Source: Hungatella sp. UBA7603 (GTDB lineage Bacteria > Bacillota > Clostridia > Lachnospirales > Lachnospiraceae). From it: a stretch of DNA of 37,530 nucleotides. The stretch is taken from the NCBI GenBank assembly GCA_002478865.1, contig DLJZ01000014.1:18898-56427 (forward strand). Direction: 5' to 3'. Of the stretch, positions 8,235 through 15,249 are shown in pieces. The notes beneath the pieces were generated by a model. That model saw only the letters and a program-made list of their open reading frames with translations, did not search any database and was not told where the DNA came from. Position 1 is the stretch's first letter. Each line of letters begins with the position of its first letter. Position numbers and translations under genes: made by a program.

Positions 8235-8378
8235 TTAACAATACTCACAAAATTTTTTAGGTTCTTTCCACCATTTTTGGATTTTATAACGATAGTGTTC
8301 TCCTACTTTGTAAACATTGACACACCGCTCCCTGCAATATTTAGACAATAAAACTTTGCTTAATCTATAAATAGACAA
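8235..8378 (-). CDS. Possible small Cys-rich protein (47 aa), opposite strand
   Basis: In the 275-base gap between hydE and the YitT gene, the minus strand is open for about 50 codons. From a TTG at 8378 it encodes 47 residues containing KYCRERC near the N-terminus and WWKEPKKFCEYC at the very end. Two CxxC/CxxxC pairs suggest a zinc ribbon. There is no clear ribosome site, so it may instead be a decayed fragment of a larger zinc-finger protein. I do not recognise a family. The rest of the gap is AT-rich, with no clear hydE terminator. Confidence 0.25.
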   Translation of the reverse strand: MSIYRLSKVLLSKYCRERCVNVYKVGEHYRYKIQKWWKEPKKFCEYC

Positions 8379-8505
8379 TGGATTAAATCAGGTCAAATAA
8401 ATGTAGTTGCGCAACGGCTATGAACTATATATAATAATGTTCGATGTAATGCTAGAAAATACAGAACAAGAAAAAGAGTTCAGGTACTTTGTGAGGAGAA
8501 CAGCA

Positions 8506-9330
8506 ATGAAGAAAAAGCTATTTTGGATAGCGGTGGGGCAGTTTATTTCGGCATGTGCGTATTGTCAGATACTCAATGCCAATGATTTGGTAGCGACTGG
8601 AATTGGAGGGCTTGCAGCGGTAATTAACCGACTGACAGGAGCTGATGTGCAGATGCTTCTTATTTTTATGGCTTTGCCAATATTTATCTGGTCGTTTTTT
8701 AACTATAATAAAAAACAGATTTTTTATGCCGGCTTTAGTTATTTGATGTTTACCTTTTATGTGGGCATTGTAAACCGTTATTTGCCCACACTTCAAACCG
8801 ATTCCATTGCAGCAGCCGTCAGCGGTGGTCTGGTAGGTGGAATTGCAGGCGGAATCATTATGAAGCAGGGCGTAGCCAATGGACCGGAATCCATCGTAGC
8901 TCTTTATTTAAAAGAGAAAAAGGGAATTTCCGTTGGAACCTATTATCTGATTATTAATACAGTGGTCATCTGTTCCTCTATCATATATGGTAATATAACT
9001 ATGATTATTTACTCCTTAATCTGTACCTTTATCATGAGTGCGGTTACGGATAAATTAATTATAGGCTTTGAGAAATATTATAATGTCAGCATCATGTCAG
9101 ACCAGTATTTAGAGATCACCCAGTTTATCCGGGACGAGCTTAATCGTGGGGCCACATTTATTCAAGGTATGGATACTTCCAACGTGAAAAAGAAGATGCT
9201 GATTCAGTCTGTGTTAAACCAACAAGAGCTGATTGCTATAAGAGATTATGTGAAATCCTTACATGATGACAGCTTTATCTGCGCTAGCAGGAGTAACAGC
9301 ATCATTGGAAGAGGTTTTGATGTGGAATAA
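8506..9330 (+). CDS. YitT-family membrane protein (DUF2179 C-terminus)
   Basis: A 274-residue membrane protein of the YitT family. About five to six helices fill residues 1-190. The motif GGIAGGIIMKQG is followed by the soluble C-terminal DUF2179 domain (RGATFIQGMD ... IRDYVKSL.DDSFICAS). The biochemical role of the family is not established. An upstream in-frame TTG would add 33 residues, but ATG 8506 is preferred because GTGAGGAG lies just before it and the extension is not hydrophobic or conserved-looking. It is a single-gene unit closed by a strong terminator. Confidence 0.85.
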   Translation: MKKKLFWIAVGQFISACAYCQILNANDLVATGIGGLAAVINRLTGADVQMLLIFMALPIFIWSFFNYNKKQIFYAGFSYLMFTFYVGIVNRYLPTLQTDSIAAAVSGGLVGGIAGGIIMKQGVANGPESIVALYLKEKKGISVGTYYLIINTVVICSSIIYGNITMIIYSLICTFIMSAVTDKLIIGFEKYYNVSIMSDQYLEITQFIRDELNRGATFIQGMDTSNVKKKMLIQSVLNQQELIAIRDYVKSLHDDSFICASRSNSIIGRGFDVE

Positions 9331-9354
9331 ATAATTCATCATTGGGTATAAAAA

Positions 9355-9396
9355 GACCTGCCAGAAATGTAGTATTTTTCTGGCAGGTCCTTTTTA
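9355..9396. terminator. Bidirectional intrinsic terminator
   Basis: GACCTGCCAGAAA (9355-9367) pairs perfectly with TTTCTGGCAGGTC (9377-9389), followed by a T run and preceded by an A run. It ends the YitT unit and the convergent 200-aa gene. Confidence 0.9.
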
Positions 9397-9464
9397 TATT
9401 GAATAATAGGAGAGAGTCTTCTATAATGAGAAGAAACAGGCAAGAATCTATGTTTTACAGTACG

Positions 9465-10067
9465 TCAGTGAGTAACCACCTGGACTAAAAAGGCGGATGT
9501 CTGGGGAGGTATACTTGCAGTCATTATGTCCCCGTATTCCACTCGGATCATTTGACCAGCCTGAAGGGAATCGAGAGGAATCGAATTGTTGTTCTGATCC
9601 AGGATCTGGGTCATGTTAGAGATAACGAACCGAATCTGGTCCGCTATATTTTGGGGGTTTCCGACATAAAGAAACCCGTTTTGGGTATCTATGTAAGTAA
9701 TCCTGTCAACGAGCACCCGGATATTAGGAGCTGGCAGAAATGCCACGATCCGGTAAGCGTTTGACTGAGGAGGAGTGCTGTCAGTTAAGTCAGGAGAAAA
9801 CCAGGCATTGATGGTCATTCCTTTCAGGATCCGGCATAAGCTGATGGATTCATTGAATTGATTGATAAGAATGGTGTTCCAGCCTACATTTAACTGAAGA
9901 AGATCGGTGAATACCATCCCTTGTTCTCCTGGTAATAAATAAGAGATTTTTATATACCCGGTTCTACTGTCCGGAGTATATACCTCTTCTACCAAAGCGT
10001 TCTGGGCCTGCAAAACATCCCCGATTTGGGTTATAGTTCCTCCGGTGATATCCTTTAGATCACTCAT
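9465..10067 (-). CDS. Uncharacterised protein with an internal repeat
   Basis: A 200-residue protein with no signal peptide or membrane helix that I can see. Two related blocks end similarly: residues 81-111 contain STPPQSNAYRIVAF and residues 169-199 contain ASIPPQTSAFLVQVV, both preceded by a short beta-rich segment (MTINAWFS / MIRVEYGD). The sharing of [ST]xPPQ[ST]xA[FY] suggests a duplicated beta domain. The middle (RITYIDTQNGFLYVGNP) also looks all-beta. The start follows AGGAG with good spacing. It is monocistronic, convergent with the YitT gene and divergent from the EFR1 gene. Function unknown; a structural or surface-associated beta protein is only a guess. Confidence 0.75.
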   Translation of the reverse strand: MSDLKDITGGTITQIGDVLQAQNALVEEVYTPDSRTGYIKISYLLPGEQGMVFTDLLQLNVGWNTILINQFNESISLCRILKGMTINAWFSPDLTDSTPPQSNAYRIVAFLPAPNIRVLVDRITYIDTQNGFLYVGNPQNIADQIRFVISNMTQILDQNNNSIPLDSLQAGQMIRVEYGDIMTASIPPQTSAFLVQVVTH

Positions 10068-10188
10068 ATTAGGCTCCTGAAACTATGAAATTTGTTATTA
10101 ATGTATGCGGAAATAAAGAAAAATATTTTAAAAACTACAACATATTCAAAATGTAACAGGAATAAAGAGGATATCATGGAGGGTAAAA

Positions 10189-11055
10189 ATGGAATATAAC
10201 ACGGTAACGCTTCTCTATTTCTCGGGAACAGGCAGTACGGCACACGCAGCGAGTTGTCTGGAACGACAGTTTACAGAGCGGGGAATTAAGATACATAAAC
10301 AGAATATGGCAAAGATTTCTCCATCAGGTGTGGAAGCGTCGGATCTGATTATCATCTTATCACCGGTCTATGCCTACCGATTGGCAGAGCTAACAGAAAG
10401 CTTTCTTAAAAAACTTCCGGATGGAAAACAAAGGCCTGTGGCAGTTCTCTCCGTCTCTGGAGGAGGAGAGGTATCTCCCAATACAGCCTGTCGTGTTCCT
10501 GCCAAACGGTATTTAACACGAAGGGGATACGATGTAGTCTATGAAAACATGCTGGTGATGCCATCGAACTTCGCGGCTCAGGCAGAACCTCATCTAAATT
10601 TGGCTCTATTAACAGTACTTCCCGAGAAGGTGGAAACCATAATCAATGAGCTTTTGGAAGGAGAAAAACGACTTACCGTGCCAAAGACAAAAGATCGATT
10701 GATCACTGCCTTTGGAGTGGCAGAGCATTTAGGAGGCAACATCTTTGGTAAAAACCTATACGCCACCAGTGATTGCAACCAGTGCGGTCTTTGTGTAAAG
10801 AATTGCCCCAAAAAGAACATTAAAATGGTAAATGGAAGACCACAATTTGGCTGGCGTTGCATGTGGTGCTTAAAATGCGTCTATGCCTGTAACCGAACAG
10901 CTATTTTACCAGGAATCATGAAGAGCATTATACTAAAAGACGGGTACGATATCAAAAAGATGAGCCGCCTTGCAGCAAAGGAACCCAAACAAGAAGAATA
11001 TATATCAAAATCAGGAGATCCATGGGAAGGCGTTATGAAGTATTTAAATAAATAA
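10189..11055 (+). CDS. EFR1-family flavodoxin-ferredoxin fusion
   Basis: A 288-residue redox protein. The N-terminus is flavodoxin-like, with the FMN phosphate loop YFSGTGSTAHAA at about 9-20. The C-terminus has two [4Fe-4S] motifs: CNQCGLCVKNCPKKNI and CMWCLKCVYACNRTAIL. Such EFR1 proteins are common in anaerobic Clostridia and presumably shuttle electrons, but the partners are unknown. The start follows GGAGGG at 10178-10183. A nitroreductase-family flavoprotein starts 24 bases after its stop behind its own AAAGGAG, so the two are probably one operon in which the ferredoxin domain could feed the flavoenzyme. That link is inference. Confidence 0.88.
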   Translation: MEYNTVTLLYFSGTGSTAHAASCLERQFTERGIKIHKQNMAKISPSGVEASDLIIILSPVYAYRLAELTESFLKKLPDGKQRPVAVLSVSGGGEVSPNTACRVPAKRYLTRRGYDVVYENMLVMPSNFAAQAEPHLNLALLTVLPEKVETIINELLEGEKRLTVPKTKDRLITAFGVAEHLGGNIFGKNLYATSDCNQCGLCVKNCPKKNIKMVNGRPQFGWRCMWCLKCVYACNRTAILPGIMKSIILKDGYDIKKMSRLAAKEPKQEEYISKSGDPWEGVMKYLNK

Positions 11056-11079
11056 GAGAATAAGAAAAGGAGAATAAAG

Positions 11080-11607
11080 ATGTCCAATGAGATGATGGAA
11101 GTAATAAAAAAGAGAAGATCTATCAGAAAATTCAAGGAGGAGGAAGTCTCAAAAGAAAGTCTGGGAGCGATTATAAAAGCAGGACTTTTTGCCCCTTCTT
11201 CCAAGAGCAAAAAGCCTGTAGAATTTATCGTCGTAGAAGAAAAAGAAACCATAAAGAAGTTAAAGGAATGTAAAAGCTTTGGGACTACAGGCCTTGATAC
11301 CGCTCCTATAGTCATTGCAATCATTGCAGACAGTGAAAAAAGTGATGTATGGGTGGAGGACGCCTCCATCGCTGCCATTATGATGCAGCTTGAGGCAGAA
11401 AGCCTTTCCCTTGGTTCTGTATGGATTCAGATGCGCAAGCGAGAGTGTGCGAATGGGGATTCAGAGGCTGCCGTAAGACAGGTCCTTGGCATTCCTGAAA
11501 AATATGGCGTTTTATGCCTTCTGGCTCTTGGTCATAAGGCAGAGGAACGAGAGCCATATGAAGATAAAGATGCAGATCCATTAAAAGTCCATACAGAAGT
11601 ATATTAA
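11080..11607 (+). CDS. Nitroreductase-family flavoprotein
   Basis: A 175-residue FMN-dependent oxidoreductase of the nitroreductase superfamily. The N-terminal IKKRRSIRKFKEEEV is the FMN-binding signature, and FAPSSKSKKP and the C-terminal GIPEKYGVLCLLALGHKAEE are typical. The chain is at the short end of the family. It reduces nitroaromatics, quinones or other electron-poor compounds; the natural substrate is unknown. It follows the EFR1 gene closely and probably shares its transcript. Its 3' end overlaps the convergent kinase gene by four bases, with no obvious terminator between them. Confidence 0.87.
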   Translation: MSNEMMEVIKKRRSIRKFKEEEVSKESLGAIIKAGLFAPSSKSKKPVEFIVVEEKETIKKLKECKSFGTTGLDTAPIVIAIIADSEKSDVWVEDASIAAIMMQLEAESLSLGSVWIQMRKRECANGDSEAAVRQVLGIPEKYGVLCLLALGHKAEEREPYEDKDADPLKVHTEVY

Positions 11608-12971
11608 TCCTTTATCAAAGGAAGCTTCATGGTAACTGAGGTGCCCTTTCCATACTCACTTTCAATGGAAAGGCTGCCCCCATGAAGAGTCATAATTCTC
11701 TGAGAGATGGCCAAGCCAAGCCCTTCCCCAGGGGAACGTTTATCTGCCTTAAAAAAGGAATGAGTGAGGTATGTTAGATGTTCTTTTCTTACCCCAATTC
11801 CGGTATCTTTTATCACCAGATGAACCCAGTCATTTGTGGTTGTCATGGTAATTACAATCTCACTATTTTTTTCTGAAAATTTAATCCCATTGTCTAATAC
11901 GTTAATAACCACTTGTTTTAACTTGTCCCAGTCCCCTTCTATCCTTACGGGAGTAAGATCACAAATCAGGCGGATGTTCTTTTTCTCTGCTTTTTTAATA
12001 AGTCCCAAACTTACCGTTTCAACCAGTTCATCAAAGGAGATGGGAGAACAGTCTAATACCATACGGTCAGACTGGTATCTGGAGAAGTCCAGCAGGCTTT
12101 CTACCATGCGAATCAGACGGTCCGTTTCTTCTTCCATAATTCTAAGTCCAAACCTCATCTCATCTTCCGTCAGACCGTCAGGCTCCTTTATGGTTTCTGC
12201 CCAGCCTTTGATTCCGGTCAGCGGGGTCCTTAACTCATGGGAGATGGAGGAAATAAAATCACTTTTCATTCGGTCCGCCTTCGTGATCTCATCTGCCATA
12301 TAATTTAGCATCTCTACCAGCTCTCCTGCCTCGTAAGGATAGGAGTCCTCTATCTTTTCCTGATAATTTCCCTCTGCCATTCGTTTCGTCAACAAGATAA
12401 TATTTTTTAAAGGTAAAACAATAGAATTACCAAGCCGCAAACTTACTAAAAATGCAACGCTTGCTACCATCAGGCAGACGAAAAAGCCCCAGGTGAGAAG
12501 ATGAAAGATTCTTTGGTCGGTTTTAGTTAGTGGTGTTTCATATTTTAAAACAGCTATGGTCTGACCGTGATAGAGCAGGGGAGCGTAAACCGCCATAACT
12601 CTTTGCCCGTTTTCTTTTTCCACCTGATATACGGTTTCGAATGATAAGACCTTGGAGTCAATGGTTTCCCTGTGATCGTTTAGATATCCAGTGGTGGATT
12701 GTATGGGATCTCCCTTTCTGGTGAGTAGTAAGAGATCGGTGCCCTCCATTTCATAGAATTTGATAATATCATTGCTCTTTCTTTTTAGTTCTTCCACTGT
12801 AAATTCTCCAAGCTCAGCCCATACAAAAGTAACTGCCTCTGTATGGTTCTTTACCCCATCTGCCATTTCCTGATAAAAATACCGCCGCATTCCAATGCCA
12901 AAACAGACCATGAAAAGAGTCAGGGTCAATATGGTCAAAAGCATAAAATAGGAAACTACTTTTCGTTTCAT
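11604..12971 (-). CDS. Sensor histidine kinase, HAMP-containing
   Basis: A 455-residue membrane kinase, last gene of a lipoprotein-regulator-kinase operon. Membrane helices lie at about 9-26 and 159-180 and enclose a roughly 130-residue extracytoplasmic sensor. HAMP follows, then the H box SSISHELRTPLTGIKGWAET (His245), N box VVINVLDNGIKFS, and ATP lid motifs DTGIGV and GEGLGLAIS. A start seven codons upstream is possible, but ATG 12971 has AAGGAG at ideal spacing and lies four bases after the regulator stop. Signal unknown. It should phosphorylate the response regulator immediately upstream. Confidence 0.92.
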   Translation of the reverse strand: MKRKVVSYFMLLTILTLTLFMVCFGIGMRRYFYQEMADGVKNHTEAVTFVWAELGEFTVEELKRKSNDIIKFYEMEGTDLLLLTRKGDPIQSTTGYLNDHRETIDSKVLSFETVYQVEKENGQRVMAVYAPLLYHGQTIAVLKYETPLTKTDQRIFHLLTWGFFVCLMVASVAFLVSLRLGNSIVLPLKNIILLTKRMAEGNYQEKIEDSYPYEAGELVEMLNYMADEITKADRMKSDFISSISHELRTPLTGIKGWAETIKEPDGLTEDEMRFGLRIMEEETDRLIRMVESLLDFSRYQSDRMVLDCSPISFDELVETVSLGLIKKAEKKNIRLICDLTPVRIEGDWDKLKQVVINVLDNGIKFSEKNSEIVITMTTTNDWVHLVIKDTGIGVRKEHLTYLTHSFFKADKRSPGEGLGLAISQRIMTLHGGSLSIESEYGKGTSVTMKLPLIKD

Positions 12972-12975
12972 GGAC

Positions 12976-13662
12976 TCACTCCTTCCACACATATCCGTAG
13001 CCCCATTCCGTACACAAGTACCTGGGATTTTTAGGGTCCGACTCCACTTTCGTTCGGATTCGCCTGATGTTTACATCTACCACCTTAGGATCTCCCGAAT
13101 AATTGGTTCCCCAAACCTGGTCTAGAATTTCATCTCTGGTAAATCCCTTATTTTTATTGGAGATTAAAAATTGCAGCAGGCATGCTTCCGTGGGTGTGAT
13201 CTTGATTTCAAGCCCTGCATTTGTTAATTGATTGCGCAGACTGTTAAGGGAAAAGGGGCCGGATATTAGAACTCCGGCCATATCTTTTTCTGCCACAAGA
13301 GATAAGCGGCGCAGGAGGGAAAGAATTCTTGCCTCCAGCTCACTCATTTGAAATGGCTTTGTCAGGTAATCATCTGCGCCTAATAAAAGTCCCTTCACCT
13401 TATCCTCATCTTGGGTACGGGCAGTAAGCATAATGATTCCGGCAGTGGGATTTAATTTCCTCATTTCATCACAGACTGTAAAACCATCGATGCCTGGAAG
13501 CATGATATCTAAAAGCACCACGTGGATGGCCTGGCTTTTGAATACAAGAAGGGCATCTTCCCCTGTTTCTGCCTCAAAAACTTCATATCCTTTTTTTCTT
13601 AGATTCAGGCAGACAAAGCTGCGGATTGATAACTCATCCTCCACCACCAGTATTGTTCTCAT
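12976..13662 (-). CDS. OmpR/PhoB-family response regulator
   Basis: A 228-residue regulator. The receiver has the acidic pair VVEDE at 7-9, phospho-acceptor Asp52 (VVLLDIMLPGIDG), Thr81 and Lys103 in DDYLTKPF. The C-terminal winged helix includes ITPTEACLLQFL, the recognition helix VDVNIRRIRTKVE and the wing GYGYVWKE at the very end. It lies between the lipoprotein (11-base gap) and the kinase (4-base gap). Its likely binding site is an 11-bp-period GTTACA repeat at 14996-15012 near the -35 of its own operon. Confidence 0.93.
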   Translation of the reverse strand: MRTILVVEDELSIRSFVCLNLRKKGYEVFEAETGEDALLVFKSQAIHVVLLDIMLPGIDGFTVCDEMRKLNPTAGIIMLTARTQDEDKVKGLLLGADDYLTKPFQMSELEARILSLLRRLSLVAEKDMAGVLISGPFSLNSLRNQLTNAGLEIKITPTEACLLQFLISNKNKGFTRDEILDQVWGTNYSGDPKVVDVNIRRIRTKVESDPKNPRYLCTEWGYGYVWKE

Positions 13663-13673
13663 ATGCTTTTCCC

Positions 13674-14912
13674 TCAGTTTAATTCTTCTTCCATCAGATG
13701 GAATGCGCTTGTTGGTATTTTTGTCTCTTCTTTTAACTCGGTATAAAAGGTCGTTTCTTTCGTCTTTCCAAGAACAACGGCATTAGAAGGAAGAGAATTA
13801 TTAGCGGCCCATTTTACCTGAAATAATACGGTATCACCTTGGGTGGAAAGAAGTAAAACTTCGTTATCCTTGCGTTTTACGGTGACGCCCTCATACAGTT
13901 CCTTTGGAAAGGAGATGTAAAAATGCTGTCCTTGATCGGTATAGCGTTCTTCTACCACCTGAAAGGTTCCGTCAAGCTTGTAATCCTGGTACGTATTAAT
14001 AAATGGAATTTCTGCAAAGGCAGCATCTTCATAGCCCTTAGGAATATACATACCTCCCACTTCTATAATGCCATCCCCATTGATGTCTCGGCTGTAAATG
14101 GGATATTCCTTTAAAAGAACATGGTCTAAAGGATCTCCTACTTTTTCAAGATTTCCATTTTGATAAACAATAATCTCAGTCAACATGGAATGAGCACCCA
14201 TACCGCTGTCTGCAAACAGTGCTTGTTCTCCGTCTGCTAAGGTACCAAATACAGCATGTTCAAAAAATCCTTGTGGGTCTAAATCAATCTGAGAAAGTAA
14301 TTTAAGAGTTCCTTTTTCATAAGAATAAAGTCCTACAGCGCTGGTATTGTCCTGCTTTTTTGTAATAGCCATGATATCTGGGATCTGGTCCTTGGTATAA
14401 TCAGCGATGGAAAGGGCATCGTAGTTTAGCTCTGATGTTTTCGTAAGCTTATCCTTTTCTAGTTTGTAGATAGCAAGCTGGTTGTCATGACCGGTATTTG
14501 AAACAGATCCGCCAACAATTGCCTCCTTAACCCCATCTCCGTCAAGGTCAGTCAGTTCAAAGGTATCAATACCTAAGTATCCAGTCTCCATATCTTCTTT
14601 TATCTGCCAGGTTCCATTTTCTTTCGTCAGATAGACGATGTGGGCCTGACGATTATCCGTTGTATTCCGGTATAAAAGAAAGGCTTCATCAGCTTCCTTT
14701 CCCGCCTGGGCACTTAAGAAGATGCTTTGCTTTTTCGCTGCATTTTCTGGAACGAGAAGTTCGGAACCGGAGGGAAGAAAGGCCCCAATGGAAGTGACAT
14801 CATCTTTTGGTGGCTGTGAAATCGTATTTTGTTTTCCCGTATTTTTGCAACCCGTAAGAAGAATAACGCCGGTTAGCAAAAGAGGAATCATGTTTGTGTA
14901 TTTGAGTTTCAT
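13674..14912 (-). CDS. Lipoprotein with FG-GAP/VCBS-like repeats
   Basis: A 412-residue secreted lipoprotein. A hydrophobic signal peptide ends in the lipobox LTGC (Cys22). The body has repeated beta segments with calcium-type loops, DLDGDGVKEAIVGG and DINGDGIIEVGG, plus DYTKDQIPDIMAI, all in the register of FG-GAP/VCBS beta-propeller repeats. It would be anchored outside the membrane. As first gene of an operon with a two-component system it may be a sensor accessory that modulates the kinase; this is inferred from position only. The start follows AAAGGAGCAG. I do not recognise a named family. Confidence 0.85.
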   Translation of the reverse strand: MKLKYTNMIPLLLTGVILLTGCKNTGKQNTISQPPKDDVTSIGAFLPSGSELLVPENAAKKQSIFLSAQAGKEADEAFLLYRNTTDNRQAHIVYLTKENGTWQIKEDMETGYLGIDTFELTDLDGDGVKEAIVGGSVSNTGHDNQLAIYKLEKDKLTKTSELNYDALSIADYTKDQIPDIMAITKKQDNTSAVGLYSYEKGTLKLLSQIDLDPQGFFEHAVFGTLADGEQALFADSGMGAHSMLTEIIVYQNGNLEKVGDPLDHVLLKEYPIYSRDINGDGIIEVGGMYIPKGYEDAAFAEIPFINTYQDYKLDGTFQVVEERYTDQGQHFYISFPKELYEGVTVKRKDNEVLLLSTQGDTVLFQVKWAANNSLPSNAVVLGKTKETTFYTELKEETKIPTSAFHLMEEELN

Positions 14913-14968
14913 AAGACTGCTCCTTTTTATAAAGTGAATTAATTTCAGGTAACGACTGCTTCCTTTGT

Positions 14969-15012
14969 ATTATAGCTGTTTTCTAAAGCGATGGGGTTAC
15001 AAAAAAGTTACA
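14969..15012 (-). promoter_or_regulatory. Candidate response-regulator-dependent promoter
   Basis: On the minus strand a TATAAT (14974-14969) lacks a good -35. At and beyond the expected -35 position lie two direct GTTACA words on the plus strand, at 14996 and 15007. They are exactly 11 bp apart, the spacing used by OmpR-type dimers. This suggests positive autoregulation of the lipoprotein operon. The rest of the 337-base gap (14913-15249) is AT-rich and includes the licR promoter region. Confidence 0.5.
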
Positions 15013-15159
15013 GCATCTGGCAAGCAAGATTTACCACATTAGAATTGGAAAAAAGAGTCATTTAGTTACTTTATAAACTATGTTATTATGTGAATATGCA
15101 TAAAAATAAGTAGTAAAAAGAGTGAAATAAGGAAATAACACACAAAAACAATCGTAAGA

Positions 15160-15185
15160 TCATGGGGCTTCCATGAGATTATAAT
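15160..15185 (+). promoter_or_regulatory. Candidate licR promoter with inverted repeat
   Basis: TATAAT at 15180-15185 lies 65 bases before the regulator start. The inverted repeat TCATGG-GGCTT-CCATGA (15160-15176) replaces a recognisable -35, as expected for an activator or repressor site. No -35 consensus was found at the right distance. Confidence 0.35.
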
Positions 15186-15249
15186 ATAAACTGTTTCAAG
15201 ATACCACTAGGAAGCGAAAGCTGGCATGATGAAAAAGGAGTGAACATAT

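Noticed and set aside
15186..15249. RAT-type RNA antiterminator site for the PRD regulator
   Set aside because: The regulator has DNA-binding domains, not a CAT RNA-binding domain, and no RAT sequence with overlapping terminator was found.
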